A DNA stretch of 64,000 nucleotides from JALQUL01 sp040382935 (GTDB lineage Bacteria; Pseudomonadota; Gammaproteobacteria; Burkholderiales; Burkholderiaceae_C), in contig JBEIEP010000008.1 in assembly GCA_040382935.1 (NCBI GenBank), positions 1 through 64,000 of the forward strand, given 5' to 3'. Under the pieces are notes generated by a model. It ran no database searches. It saw only the letters and a program-made list of their open reading frames with translations, and had not been told where the DNA came from. Shown here one piece after another: positions 42,693 through 52,214 of this stretch (its first letter is position 1; every line of letters begins with the position of its first letter). The position numbers and the translations under genes are program-made.

Positions 42693-44126
42693 TTAAGCGT
42701 GTACGACCATGGGAATTTGCACACGGGATGCGCTTCCACTGGTAGCTGTTTTTATGACGTTCCAAAGCATGATCACCATACCGCCCAGATAGAGCAGCCC
42801 GCCCACCAGCCTCAGAACATAGAAGGGATAGGTGCTCTTGACCGATTCGACAAACGTGAAGGTCAGGGTTCCATCCGGGTTGATAGCACGCCACATCAAA
42901 CCTTGCATAACCCCGGCAACCCACATCGCAGCGATGTAAATCACGATACCAATGGTTGCGGTCCAAAAGTGCAGCTCTATCGCCTTAACGCTGTACATCT
43001 TGGTTTGCCCAAACAAACGTGGGATCAAATAGTACATACTGCCCATGGTGACCATTCCCACCCAGCCCAAGGCGCCCGAGTGCACATGGCCCACTGTCCA
43101 GTCGGTGTAGTGACTCAGGGCGTTGACTGTTTTGATCGACATCATTGGACCCTCAAAGGTGCTCATGCCGTAAAACGACAGGGACACAATCAAGAAGCGC
43201 AAGATGGGGTCATCCCGCAATTTGTGCCAGGCACCCGATAGCGTCATGATGCCGTTGATCATGCCGCCCCAGCTAGGTGCCAACAGGATGAGCGAAAACA
43301 CCATGCCGATAGACTGCGCCCAGTCGGGCAAGGCGGTGTAATGCAGGTGGTGCGGGCCCGCCCACATATAGGTAAAGATCAGCGCCCAAAAGTGAACGAT
43401 AGACAAGCGGTAGCTATACACAGGGCGTTCGGCCTGTTTGGGGATGAAGTAGTACATCATGCCCAGGAAAGCGGCGGTTAAGAAAAAGCCCACCGCGTTG
43501 TGCCCATACCACCACTGAATCATGGCGTCTTGCACTCCTGAGTAAGCTGAATAGGACTTCCAAAACCCGGCGGGTATTGCGGCACTGTTGACCAAATGCA
43601 GCAGGGCCACCGCGATAATGAATGCGCCAAAAAACCAATTGGCCACATAGATGTGTTTGACCTTGCGCGTGCCAATCGTGCCAAAAAATACCACGGCGTA
43701 GGCCACCCACACCAGCGTAATCAGTATGTCTATGGGCCACTCCAACTCGGCATACTCTTTACCTGAGGTGTACCCCAATGGGAGCGTAATTGCGGCGGCC
43801 AATATGACCACCTGCCAACCCCAAAAGGTAAAGCTGGCCAGCTTTGGCATAAACAGGCTGACCTGACAGGTACGCTGAACGATGTAATACACCGATGCAA
43901 ACAGGGCCGACCCACCAAACGCAAAAATAACCGCGTTGGTGTGCAAAGGCCTTAGGCGACCGTAGCTCAACCAGGAAACACCGAAATTGAGCTGAGGCCA
44001 GGCCAACTGTGCGGCGATGATGACGCCCACCAGCATGCCGACCACACCCCAAACAATCGTCATGATCGCGAATTGCCTGACAACGGTATCGTTATAAGTG
44101 GTTGCCCTAGCATTGGGAAAGTCCAT
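42693..44126 (-). CDS. ccoN: cbb3 cytochrome oxidase catalytic subunit I (CcoN)
   Basis: CcoN holds haem b, haem b3 and copper B. It has twelve predicted helices and conserved histidines in WLSYGRLRPLHTNAVIFAFG, WWYGHNAVGFFLTAAFLGMM (CuB region), AGPHHLHYTALPDWAQS and DWTVGHVHSGALGWVG. The start is ATG 44126 with a GAGG site. A near-FNR box 61 bp upstream suggests low-oxygen induction. The order ccoI-S-N-O-Q-P reads from right to left. Confidence 0.97.
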   Translation of the reverse strand: MDFPNARATTYNDTVVRQFAIMTIVWGVVGMLVGVIIAAQLAWPQLNFGVSWLSYGRLRPLHTNAVIFAFGGSALFASVYYIVQRTCQVSLFMPKLASFTFWGWQVVILAAAITLPLGYTSGKEYAELEWPIDILITLVWVAYAVVFFGTIGTRKVKHIYVANWFFGAFIIAVALLHLVNSAAIPAGFWKSYSAYSGVQDAMIQWWYGHNAVGFFLTAAFLGMMYYFIPKQAERPVYSYRLSIVHFWALIFTYMWAGPHHLHYTALPDWAQSIGMVFSLILLAPSWGGMINGIMTLSGAWHKLRDDPILRFLIVSLSFYGMSTFEGPMMSIKTVNALSHYTDWTVGHVHSGALGWVGMVTMGSMYYLIPRLFGQTKMYSVKAIELHFWTATIGIVIYIAAMWVAGVMQGLMWRAINPDGTLTFTFVESVKSTYPFYVLRLVGGLLYLGGMVIMLWNVIKTATSGSASRVQIPMVVHA

Positions 44127-44186
44127 AAGCACCTCGTCCTAAAAATTGGGATAGGACGATTGTCAGAAATTGACTCCCCTTACGAC

Positions 44187-44200
44187 TTGATACAAGTCAA
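44187..44200. promoter_or_regulatory. FNR-type box before ccoN
   Basis: TTGATACAAGTCAA differs at one place from TTGAT-N4-ATCAA. It lies 61 bp upstream of the ccoN ATG, between ccoN and ccoS. Confidence 0.65.
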
Positions 44201-44211
44201 ACTGCGCGTGA

Positions 44212-44379
44212 TTAGCTACGCGATTTTGAGGTTTCTTCGTTGGCGTCAGGCTGCAAAATGCGTTCTCCCTCGGCTTCTATGTCTTCAAACTGCCCTTGTT
44301 GAACGGCCCACCAAAGGCCCAGCAGAATGAAAAACACCAATACGACCGACAAGGGGATGAGTAGAAAAAGAATGTCCAT
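44212..44379 (-). CDS. ccoS: cbb3 oxidase maturation protein CcoS
   Basis: A 55-residue membrane protein (MDILFLLIPLSVVLVFFILL, then WWAVQQGQFEDIEAEGERIL) with the CcoS signature. The ATG at 44379 is preferred over an upstream one because the family begins with MDIL or MESL. It lies 13 bp after ccoI and helps insert cofactors into CcoN. Confidence 0.9.
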   Translation of the reverse strand: MDILFLLIPLSVVLVFFILLGLWWAVQQGQFEDIEAEGERILQPDANEETSKSRS

Positions 44380-44392
44380 CGCAAAGGCCTTT

Positions 44393-46681
44393 CTAGTGAT
44401 CAAGGCGTGCCAAACGGCCCGCGTTGGCCACCACGAGCAATGAACTGAGCGCCATACCCAATCCAGCAGCCCAAGCGGGTAATAGACCCATGACAGCCAT
44501 GGGCACAGCCACCACGTTGTAGGCCAGCGCCCAGGCTAAATTTTGCCGAATCACGGCAACCGTTAACAGCGCCTGCTGATAGGTTTTATGCAAATCGAAC
44601 AAAGCGCTTGATTGAATGAGAACATCGCATTGGTTTTGCGCCAGCGGTACGGCACTGCCCAAAGAAACCGAGACGTTGGCCGCTGCCAATACCAGCGCAT
44701 CGTTGATGCCGTCACCCACCATGGCCACCTGGTGCCCTTGTTCCTGCAAGGTTTGAATATGTTGAAGCTTGTGTGCAGGTGAAAGGTCACCCCAGGCGTG
44801 TACAACCCCTAGTGCCTGTGCGACCGAGGCGGTTGCCAAGGTGTTGTCGCCCGACAAAATCCTGACATCCTTACCGCTGCTTTGCAACCATCGGACGGTT
44901 TGCAATGCATCGTCTCGCAGTAACTGGTCAAACTCAAACGACGCAAGCCATCCCATTTCATCCGCCAGATAAACCACCGAGTTGGCACAAGCCTGGGCTT
45001 GTACCTCACAAAAATTGGCCGACCCTAGTCGAGCGGAGGTCTTTGCCTGCGTTGCGGGATCGTGCAATAGACCTGAAACACCAAAACCAATGGTCTCTTT
45101 TACTGAGGTAAGTTGCACCGACGAGGCGTCCGCGTCAAGCCTTTGCACTTGTTTAGAAAACTGCACCAGTGATCTAGACAAGGGATGGGCCGAATGCTGT
45201 GCCAAGGCACTGCCAATTGCCACAGCACGCGCTTGGGAAACCCCATCGCGGTGCTCCACCTTGCATACCGCCATGGCGTCCTGGGTCAAGGTGCCGGTTT
45301 TGTCGAACACCACCGTATCGATATGCGACAGAAGCTCCAAGGCCTCCAAACGCTTGACCAAGACCCCCTCTTTGGCCAAACGGCCCACACTGACCAACAG
45401 CGCCGAAGGTGTCGCCAACGACAATGCGCAGGGGCAGGTCACGATCAGAACTGCCACCGCCGCCATCAGCCCGCGCTCGGGGTCGGTTGACCACCAAAAC
45501 AAAGCAGTCAACCCCGCTACCAACAAGACGACCAATAGGAATGGCTTGGCCAATCGATCTGCCAGCCCCGCCACACTGGGACGGGTGGTCTGAGCCGTCG
45601 CCATAAGCGCCATGATTTCGCCCAAGCGGGTTTGATGGCCAACGCGCTCCACTTGAACGGTCACGGCAGTGCCTGTGTTGATACTGCCTGCAATCACCCT
45701 ATCGCCTGGGGACTTTGCCACGGACTGCGACTCACCCGTGAGCACACTTTCGTTGACGTGGCTGTGCCCACTCAGCACCAAGCCGTCCGCAACAAATGCC
45801 TCACCGTTGGGCACCCACAACACATCGCCCTGCACCACCCGTTTGGCCGATATGACCTCAAGGCTGCCATCGGCTTTTTGGCGCTGCACGCTTTGTGGCA
45901 TTTTGTGAAAAGCCGAGTCCATTGCAAAAAACACCCGATCCCGCAGCTTCAACTCCAGCAAACGCCCACTGAGCAAGAAGAAAACAAACATGGTGAGCGA
46001 GTCAAAGTACACCTCGTGCCCAAAGGTGCCAAGAGGGTCAAAAGTGCCTGCTGTACTCACCAAAAAAGTGATCAGTATCCCAATGGAAACCGGAAGGTCC
46101 ATACCCACACGCGCGTGCCGCAGGTCTCGCAACGCCTTGTCAAAGAACGAAGCACTTGAAAACAACACCACCGGCAAAGAAATCAGCCAAGACGCCCAAC
46201 GCATCAGGTATTGCGCGTCGGCACCCATCTCTTGGCGGTCGGCCACATAACTGGGATAGGCATACATCATGACCTGCATCATGCACAGGCCCGCCACCAT
46301 CCAACGCCACAAGGCCTTGCGTGTATCTGCTCTGCGCCCAGTTTCGTTGCGCACATCGGCCACTGGACGTGCTGGGTAGCCCGCTTGCGCCAGTGCCTGC
46401 AACCACACAGAGGGTTGGGTGAGGTCGGCGTTCCACGTCACTCTGGCTTTGCGGCCCGCCACACTCACGCTGGTGGACTCAACGCCCACAATGGGCTTTA
46501 AGGCGTTCTCTATGGTGATGGCGCAGGCGGCGCAGTAGACCGCGTCTACCGATACAAAGGATTCCCAGCGGCTCCCTCCCGTACCGTCCAACACGCGGCC
46601 AAAGACGGGCCACTCGATGGGATCATCGATGGGATCGTCGATAAACGGGGTTGGCAGTGTGGCAGAGGGTTGGGTGACCAT
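44393..46681 (-). CDS. ccoI: Copper-transporting P-type ATPase for cbb3 oxidase assembly (CcoI/FixI)
   Basis: CcoI exports copper for the CuB site of CcoN. The N-terminal metal-binding domain has YCAACAIT. The membrane CPC motif is in TCPCALSLATPSALLV, the phosphorylation site is DKTGTLT, and the hinge is MVGDGINDALVL. Eight membrane helices are predicted. The 762-residue length fits. It lies directly before ccoS on the same strand; a possible FNR box lies 69 bp upstream. Confidence 0.94.
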   Translation of the reverse strand: MVTQPSATLPTPFIDDPIDDPIEWPVFGRVLDGTGGSRWESFVSVDAVYCAACAITIENALKPIVGVESTSVSVAGRKARVTWNADLTQPSVWLQALAQAGYPARPVADVRNETGRRADTRKALWRWMVAGLCMMQVMMYAYPSYVADRQEMGADAQYLMRWASWLISLPVVLFSSASFFDKALRDLRHARVGMDLPVSIGILITFLVSTAGTFDPLGTFGHEVYFDSLTMFVFFLLSGRLLELKLRDRVFFAMDSAFHKMPQSVQRQKADGSLEVISAKRVVQGDVLWVPNGEAFVADGLVLSGHSHVNESVLTGESQSVAKSPGDRVIAGSINTGTAVTVQVERVGHQTRLGEIMALMATAQTTRPSVAGLADRLAKPFLLVVLLVAGLTALFWWSTDPERGLMAAVAVLIVTCPCALSLATPSALLVSVGRLAKEGVLVKRLEALELLSHIDTVVFDKTGTLTQDAMAVCKVEHRDGVSQARAVAIGSALAQHSAHPLSRSLVQFSKQVQRLDADASSVQLTSVKETIGFGVSGLLHDPATQAKTSARLGSANFCEVQAQACANSVVYLADEMGWLASFEFDQLLRDDALQTVRWLQSSGKDVRILSGDNTLATASVAQALGVVHAWGDLSPAHKLQHIQTLQEQGHQVAMVGDGINDALVLAAANVSVSLGSAVPLAQNQCDVLIQSSALFDLHKTYQQALLTVAVIRQNLAWALAYNVVAVPMAVMGLLPAWAAGLGMALSSLLVVANAGRLARLDH

Positions 46682-46749
46682 AACGGCTTGTCAGTGTACC
46701 GGCTGGCATCTCGCAACGGGAAAGTCCAAGGTACTCCCACGCACCAGCT

Positions 46750-46763
46750 TTGACCTGGATCAA
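46750..46763. promoter_or_regulatory. FNR-type box between ccoI and uspA
   Basis: TTGACCTGGATCAA has one mismatch to TTGAT-N4-ATCAA. It lies between the divergent starts of ccoI (69 bp) and uspA (67 bp), so it could control both. Confidence 0.65.
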
Positions 46764-46829
46764 TGACATTTGTTGCACAGGGCCTAAGCTTGCAACTTGT
46801 ATCACCCAAACATCTAAGGAGTCCTCATC

Positions 46830-47273
46830 ATGTACAAACGAATTTTGTTGGCCACCGACGGCTCGGCGCTTTCCAAAAAGGCGCATAAGTCTGCCGTCCA
46901 ATTGGCGGCCTTGATGGATGCGCAATTGTTTGCAGTGAAGGTGATTCCCCGTTATCCCGTGGCGTATTTTGAAGGTGCTATTGCTATAGACCCTGCCACC
47001 GTGAAACAAGTCGAAACCCAGTGGGAAACCGATGCCAAGAAAGTTTTGGAGTCGGTGGTGGCCTTGGGTAGCGCGGCAGGCGTGACCGTCAAGCCCATCG
47101 TGGTGCGGTCGGATCTGATTGCCGACGCTGTTATGAGTGCGGCCAAAAAGCAAAAATGCGATCTTATTGTGATGGCGTCGCACGGGCGCAGAGGGATTAA
47201 GCGCCTGCTGCTAGGCAGCGAAACCCAACATGTTCTGACGCACTCACAAACACCGGTGCTTGTGTTGCGTTAA
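46830..47273 (+). CDS. uspA: Universal stress protein A family
   Basis: The 147-residue protein has the UspA start MYKRILLATDGSALSKKA and the ATP-binding loop ASHGRRGIKRLLLGSETQ (G-2x-G-9x-G-S/T), so it probably binds ATP. A GGAG site precedes the ATG. It faces the cbb3 cluster across an FNR-type box, as in other bacteria where UspA proteins are induced under oxygen limitation. The exact role is not known. Confidence 0.93.
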   Translation: MYKRILLATDGSALSKKAHKSAVQLAALMDAQLFAVKVIPRYPVAYFEGAIAIDPATVKQVETQWETDAKKVLESVVALGSAAGVTVKPIVVRSDLIADAVMSAAKKQKCDLIVMASHGRRGIKRLLLGSETQHVLTHSQTPVLVLR

Positions 47274-47276
47274 GAA

Positions 47277-48092
47277 ATGACCACGTCTCCCATCGCGGTC
47301 CGCCAGGTCTCACCTTTACAAATCGTGGGCTGGTTGGGTGCGGGCTGGGCTGACCTGTGCCGATGCGGCTGGTACAGCCTGGGCCAGGGCCTAGCCCTTG
47401 GCTTTTTTGGTGGATTGCTAATTTGGCTGGGACACGACCGCTTTTGGCTGCTGGCTGGCGCTTTTTCAGGCTTCTTGGTTGTGGCCCCAGTGTTAGCCAC
47501 CAGCCTATATGCCATGAGTCGGGCACTGCAACACCAACAACCCATCACAAAACGTTTATTGCTAGACACTTGGTTCAATTGGCAGCAGTACCGCAAAAGC
47601 GACCCTAATGCCTATTGGTCGATCTTGCGCTTTGGCACCCTGCTGGGGCTTGCCGCCACCGGTTGGGTGATTTGCTCGGCCGCACTCATCACGCTCATGG
47701 CACCCGGCCAGGTCAATACCCCGATTGATTTTTTGCATCAGATCGTATTGGCCCGCCAAGGCCTTGCCTTTGAACTCTGGCTGATGCTGGGAGGGATTTT
47801 GGCGGCACCTATTTTTGCCTCTAGCGTGGTAGCGATTCCCTTGTTGCTAGACCGGCACATTGGCTTGGCTGCGGCGGTAGAAGTGAGTTGGCGTTGCGTG
47901 CTAGCAAACCCGGTTTCGCTGGTGCTTTGGGCGGCGGTCATTATGGTGCTAACCGCCTTAGGCATGGCATTTTTGATGGTAGGCCTAGCAGTGGTGGTCC
48001 CCCTGCTGGGCCACGCGTCTTGGCATGCGTACCAGGATTTGGTGAACACGGATGAGTTGCCGTTACGCCAATTGCAAGTTGAGAGCGCTTGA
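47277..48092 (+). CDS. DUF2189 family membrane protein (first copy)
   Basis: This 271-residue inner-membrane protein has five to six helices and the DUF2189 features (LGAGWADLCRCGWYSLGQGL near the N-terminus, AAAVEVSWRCVLANPVSLVL and the end GHASWHAYQDLV). DUF2189 proteins are often near cbb3 genes; some were annotated as cytochrome oxidase-related, but their role is unproven. It starts 3 bp after the uspA stop, overlaps the next gene by ATGA, and is thus in an operon with uspA. Confidence 0.8.
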   Translation: MTTSPIAVRQVSPLQIVGWLGAGWADLCRCGWYSLGQGLALGFFGGLLIWLGHDRFWLLAGAFSGFLVVAPVLATSLYAMSRALQHQQPITKRLLLDTWFNWQQYRKSDPNAYWSILRFGTLLGLAATGWVICSAALITLMAPGQVNTPIDFLHQIVLARQGLAFELWLMLGGILAAPIFASSVVAIPLLLDRHIGLAAAVEVSWRCVLANPVSLVLWAAVIMVLTALGMAFLMVGLAVVVPLLGHASWHAYQDLVNTDELPLRQLQVESA

Positions 48093-48304
48093 TGTTTGGA
48101 TTTTCTGAGGAGCAAATCGCTGGATTTGGCCTGACCTTTGGGGTTGGCGCTTTCATGCTGTACATGCTGTTTATCGTTGGCCACTTGGCTTGGGAATCCA
48201 AGGCGGGCCGGTTCGGCACCTTTGTTCTGTTTTTTGGCCTGGCCTTTGGCATGACTGGCTTTGCCGCCAAGTTCGTGATCCAGTGGATCATCTCTGGCAA
48301 GTAA
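48089..48304 (+). CDS. DUF2788 small membrane protein
   Basis: A 71-residue protein with two membrane helices (GFGLTFGVGAFMLYMLFIVG; FGTFVLFFGLAFGMTGFAAK) of the DUF2788 type. It lies between two DUF2189 genes and overlaps the first by ATGA. Function unknown. Confidence 0.75.
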   Translation: MMFGFSEEQIAGFGLTFGVGAFMLYMLFIVGHLAWESKAGRFGTFVLFFGLAFGMTGFAAKFVIQWIISGK

Positions 48305-48320
48305 ACCTTGGAGGTCTCAA

Positions 48321-49124
48321 TTGGAAGCCCCCGCACCCTACAGTGAGCCGCCACCTGTTGGCCCCATCATTACGATACGTCGGATTGATGTGCTCACCCC
48401 TTTGACCTGGCTAGGCGCAGGCTGGCGCGACATGCGACGCGCTCCGCTGAACACGCTTTTTTTTGGTTTCTGCTTTTGGGCCATGGCCTTGATCTTGGGT
48501 GTGGTGTTTCAGAACAAGCCCGAATACGCCATGTCGGTCGCATCGGGTTGCCTGCTGGTGGGACCATTTCTAGCCATGGGGCTTTACGATTTAAGTCGTC
48601 GCCACGAGCAGGGTTTGCCAGCGGATTTTTTTGCATCATTGACCTGTTGGCGCTATCACCTCAAAAGCATGGGCCTGCTGGTGTTGGTCTTTATGGTGAT
48701 TGAGTTGCTGTGGGGGCGCGCATCTCTGGTGGTATTTGCGGTCTTTTTTAACACCGGCATGCCCACGTACAGCAACGCCATACAGGCCATATTTAACCTG
48801 GATAACCTAGACTTTTTAATCGCCTATCTGATGGTGGGCAGCATCTTTGCGTTCTTGGTCTTTTCCACCTCGGTGGTCTCAGTGCCGTTTATCCGCGACA
48901 AGGAGATCGATGCCATTACAGCGGCCATTACCAGTATTCGGGTGGTGGTGGCCAACACCTTGCCAATGCTGCTTTGGGGCGCGTTGCTCACTGCACTTGT
49001 GATGCTGGCTTTATTACCTTTGGGTGCGGGCTTGGTACTGATTGGCCCGTGGCTGGGACATGCTACCTGGCACGCCTACCGCGGCACCGTGCACTACCAA
49101 TTGCGCGATTGCGCAGCGCCTTAA
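48321..49124 (+). CDS. DUF2189 family membrane protein (second copy)
   Basis: This protein of 267 residues is a distant paralogue of the gene at 47277 (LGAGWRDMRRAPLNTLFFGF, VSVPFIRDKEIDAITAAITS, GHATWHAYRGTV). It has about six helices. The start is TTG at 48321, six bases after a GGAGG site; no ATG fits the N-terminus. It is followed by a strong terminator that overlaps the end of lgt. Confidence 0.8.
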   Translation: MEAPAPYSEPPPVGPIITIRRIDVLTPLTWLGAGWRDMRRAPLNTLFFGFCFWAMALILGVVFQNKPEYAMSVASGCLLVGPFLAMGLYDLSRRHEQGLPADFFASLTCWRYHLKSMGLLVLVFMVIELLWGRASLVVFAVFFNTGMPTYSNAIQAIFNLDNLDFLIAYLMVGSIFAFLVFSTSVVSVPFIRDKEIDAITAAITSIRVVVANTLPMLLWGALLTALVMLALLPLGAGLVLIGPWLGHATWHAYRGTVHYQLRDCAAP

Positions 49125-49130
49125 TGGGCT

Positions 49131-49158
49131 GCCCGCACTGCTCAAGCGGGCTTTTTTT
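49131..49158 (+). terminator. Terminator after the second DUF2189 gene
   Basis: GCCCGC pairs with GCGGGC around a 10-nt loop and is followed by seven T residues. It overlaps the convergent lgt stop at 49142. Confidence 0.8.
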
Positions 49159-49966
49159 GTGGCCAAAACCAAAGCGCCACACCACCCAGCACCATGGGAA
49201 CGCACAACCACTGGCCCATAGACAATCCTAGGCTTAGGTAACCCAAATGCGCGTCTGGTTCCCTGAAAAACTCTGCAAAGAACCGAAAACCCCCGTAGCC
49301 TACCAAAAACAAGGCCGACACACGCCCAGGCCTGCGTTCTTTGCGTGCAAACCACCACAACACCACAAACAACAGCACGCCCTCTAGTGCAAACTGGTAG
49401 AGCTGCGACGGGTGACGCGGCAGGGCATCCATTTTGGGAAACACCATGGCCCATGCCAGTTGTGAATCCGCCACTCTGCCTGGCAACTCCCCGTTGATAA
49501 AGTTACCCAAGCGCCCCAAGGCCAGCCCGGTGGGCACGCAAGGGGCCACCAAATCGGCCACCTGTAACAGCGATCTTTTGCGCGAGAAGGCAAACCACAC
49601 TTCGGCCACCACTACGCCCAACATGCCGCCATGAAAGCTCATGCCACCCTGCCAAACCGCCAAAATTTCTAAAGGATTGGCCAGGTAATACCCGGGTTTG
49701 TAAAACAGGCAATACCCCACTCGTCCGCCCACAATGACACCCATCACCCCTAAAAACAAAATGTCTTCAATGTCTTGTCGCGTCCAGGCGGCCGTGCCAG
49801 AGAGATGGCGATACGGCGGATGGGCGAGCCGACGCGTGCCTAACCAATAAAACAACAAGAAAGCGGCCAGGTACATGACCCCGTACCAGTGGATGGACAG
49901 AGGGCCAAAACCAAAAATGGGGCCAATTTTGAGGGCGACAGGGTCGATGTGTGGAAAGGTCAACAT
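49142..49966 (-). CDS. lgt: Prolipoprotein diacylglyceryl transferase
   Basis: Lgt adds the diacylglyceryl group to the lipobox cysteine, the first step of lipoprotein maturation. Membrane segments and family motifs are clear: FPHIDPVALKIGPI, IHWYGVMYLAAFLLFYWLG, GMSFHGGMLGVV, the catalytic-loop GRLGNFINGELPGR and HPSQLYQFALEGVLLF. The protein has 274 residues. It matches the need for mature lipoproteins such as PotF and Pal in this window. Confidence 0.96.
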   Translation of the reverse strand: MLTFPHIDPVALKIGPIFGFGPLSIHWYGVMYLAAFLLFYWLGTRRLAHPPYRHLSGTAAWTRQDIEDILFLGVMGVIVGGRVGYCLFYKPGYYLANPLEILAVWQGGMSFHGGMLGVVVAEVWFAFSRKRSLLQVADLVAPCVPTGLALGRLGNFINGELPGRVADSQLAWAMVFPKMDALPRHPSQLYQFALEGVLLFVVLWWFARKERRPGRVSALFLVGYGGFRFFAEFFREPDAHLGYLSLGLSMGQWLCVPMVLGGVALWFWPQKKPA

Positions 49967-50054
49967 GGCCGAATCATACCCCTCAAATCTTTTGGTTCAT
50001 GTACCACTTTCAGAATCACACAAGTGCCAAGATGTGCAGTGATGGCAAAAAAAA

Positions 50055-50077
50055 GCCGCCCAATGGGCGGCTTTTTC
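50055..50077 (-). terminator. Terminator after acs
   Basis: A perfect 7-bp stem (GCCGCCC with GGGCGGC, 3-nt loop) is flanked by T and A runs on either side, so it can stop transcription from acs on the minus strand. It lies 15 bp after the acs stop. Confidence 0.9.
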
Positions 50078-50091
50078 TGAACCGGGGTCAA

Positions 50092-52077
50092 TCAGAGTTT
50101 ATAAGCCAATTGCTCCAAAATGGCTGGGTTCTCAAGGGTAGAGGTGTCTTGCGTAATCGCCTCGCCTTTGGCAATCGAGCGCAGCAGACGGCGCATGATC
50201 TTGCCGCTGCGCGTTTTGGGCAGGTTGTCGCCAAAGCGGATGTCTTTGGGCTTGGCAATGGGGCCGATCTCTTTGGCCACCCAGTTGCGCAGGTCGTTGG
50301 CGATTTTTTTGGCTTCATCGCCAGTAGGGCGTGCACGCTTGAGCACCACAAAGGCGCAAATCGCCTCGCCCGTCAGGTCATCAGGACGCCCAACCACGGC
50401 CGCCTCGGCCACCAATTCGGTCATAGACACCAAGGCGGACTCGATCTCCATGGTACCCATGCGGTGACCCGACACGTTGAGCACGTCGTCAATGCGGCCC
50501 GTAATGCGGAAATAACCACGGTCTTCACTGCGCACAGCGCCATCACCCGCAAGGTAAATCGTGCCGCCCATTTCTTCAGGGAAGTAGGATTTTTTGAAGC
50601 GCTCGGGGTCGTTCCAAATGGTACGAATCATGCTGGGCCATGGGCGTTTTACCACCAACATACCGCCCACGCCATTGGGCATGTCGTTGCCCGACTCGTC
50701 CACGATGGCCGCCATAATGCCAGGCAAGGGCAAGGTACAGCTGCCGGGGACCAAGGGGGTCGCACCGGGCAACGGCGTAATCATGTGGCCGCCGGTTTCG
50801 GTTTGCCAGAAAGTGTCCACGATGGGGCAGCGCTCGCCACCCACGTTGCGGTAATACCACATCCAGGCCTCTGGGTTAATGGGCTCGCCCACCGAACCCA
50901 GAATACGCAGGCTGCTTAGGTTAGAGCGTGCAGGGTGTACCGCTGCATCGGCTTCTGCCGCCTTGATGAGCGAACGAATCGCTGTTGGAGCGGTGTAAAA
51001 AATGGAAACCTGATGGCGCTCAATCATTTGCCAGAAGCGGCCGGCATTGGGGTAAGTGGGCACGCCTTCAAAAATCACCTGGGTGGCACCTGCCGCCAAG
51101 GGGCCGTAGGCCACGTAGGTATGGCCGGTGATCCAGCCAATATCGGCGGTGCACCAAAACACGTCTTTGTCTTGCAGGTCAAAAGTCCAATCCATGGTGA
51201 GCTTGGACCACAGCAGGTAGCCCCCGGTGGAGTGCTGCACCCCTTTGGGTTTGCCCGTTGAGCCAGAGGTGTACAAGATGAACAAGGGGTGCTCTGCACC
51301 CACCGCTACTGGCGCGCATTCGGTGCTCAGGCCATTTAAGGCCTGTGCAAAGGTTTTGTCTCGGCCGGCAACCATGGCGCAGGCAGTGGGGGTACGCTCG
51401 TACACATAAACGGTTTTGATGGACTCGCAACCGCCCATGGCCAAGCCCTCGTCCACAATGGCTTTGAGGGGCAACTCTTTGCCGCCGCGCATTTGGTAGT
51501 TGGAGGTAATGACTGCCACAGCACCGGCATCCATAATGCGCTCTTGCAAGGCCTTGGCCGAAAAACCGCCAAACACCACGCTGTGGGTGGCGCCCAAACG
51601 TGCGCAGGCTTGCATGGCCACCACGCCCTCAAGCGTCATGGGCATATAGATCAAAACCCGGTCGCCCTTCTTGATACCGTCGGCCTTAAGTGCGTTGGCG
51701 AACTGGCTGACTTTGGCCAGCAGTTCTTTGTAGGTGGTTTTGGTGACTACACCATCGTCCGATTCAAAAATCACCGCCACTTTGTTTTCAGTGGGGGTGC
51801 CCATGTGTTTGTCCAAGCAATTGGCCGAGGCGTTCAGTTCGCCATCGTCAAACCACTTGAAAAACGGTGCATTGGACTCGTCCAAGGTACGGGTAAAGGG
51901 TTTGTTCCAGACCACATTGGCCCTGGCAAGGCGCTCCCAAAACCCCTCAAAATCGCTGGCAGCCTCTTGGCATAGGGCGTTATAGGCGTCCATTCCCGAG
52001 ATACGGGCTACTTGCTGAATAGATTCACTGGGTGGAAACACACGGTTCTCCACCAACACCGATGTAATAGCACTCAT
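50092..52077 (-). CDS. acs: Acetyl-CoA synthetase
   Basis: Acs makes acetyl-CoA from acetate, ATP and CoA. It carries the AMP-binding motif LYTSGSTGKPKGV, core motifs DVFWCTADIGWITGHTYVAY and TFWQTETGGHM, the hinge GYFRITGRIDDVLNVSGHR and the acetylatable catalytic lysine in PKTRSGKIMRR. The start is ATG 52077, which gives 661 residues. Acs supplies the glyoxylate shunt that includes AceA of this window. Confidence 0.96.
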   Translation of the reverse strand: MSAITSVLVENRVFPPSESIQQVARISGMDAYNALCQEAASDFEGFWERLARANVVWNKPFTRTLDESNAPFFKWFDDGELNASANCLDKHMGTPTENKVAVIFESDDGVVTKTTYKELLAKVSQFANALKADGIKKGDRVLIYMPMTLEGVVAMQACARLGATHSVVFGGFSAKALQERIMDAGAVAVITSNYQMRGGKELPLKAIVDEGLAMGGCESIKTVYVYERTPTACAMVAGRDKTFAQALNGLSTECAPVAVGAEHPLFILYTSGSTGKPKGVQHSTGGYLLWSKLTMDWTFDLQDKDVFWCTADIGWITGHTYVAYGPLAAGATQVIFEGVPTYPNAGRFWQMIERHQVSIFYTAPTAIRSLIKAAEADAAVHPARSNLSSLRILGSVGEPINPEAWMWYYRNVGGERCPIVDTFWQTETGGHMITPLPGATPLVPGSCTLPLPGIMAAIVDESGNDMPNGVGGMLVVKRPWPSMIRTIWNDPERFKKSYFPEEMGGTIYLAGDGAVRSEDRGYFRITGRIDDVLNVSGHRMGTMEIESALVSMTELVAEAAVVGRPDDLTGEAICAFVVLKRARPTGDEAKKIANDLRNWVAKEIGPIAKPKDIRFGDNLPKTRSGKIMRRLLRSIAKGEAITQDTSTLENPAILEQLAYKL

Positions 52078-52214
52078 TCCTAGTCTCCCAATAAAAAAAC
52101 ACTTGGCGAAATGTCGTCGTTTGCACTTACAAAGCACTGACGTAAGCTACAGCCCTATCAACCGACTCTACAATTGGCGCATTCTATGAACCAGCAAAAC
52201 CCCCAAAATATCCA

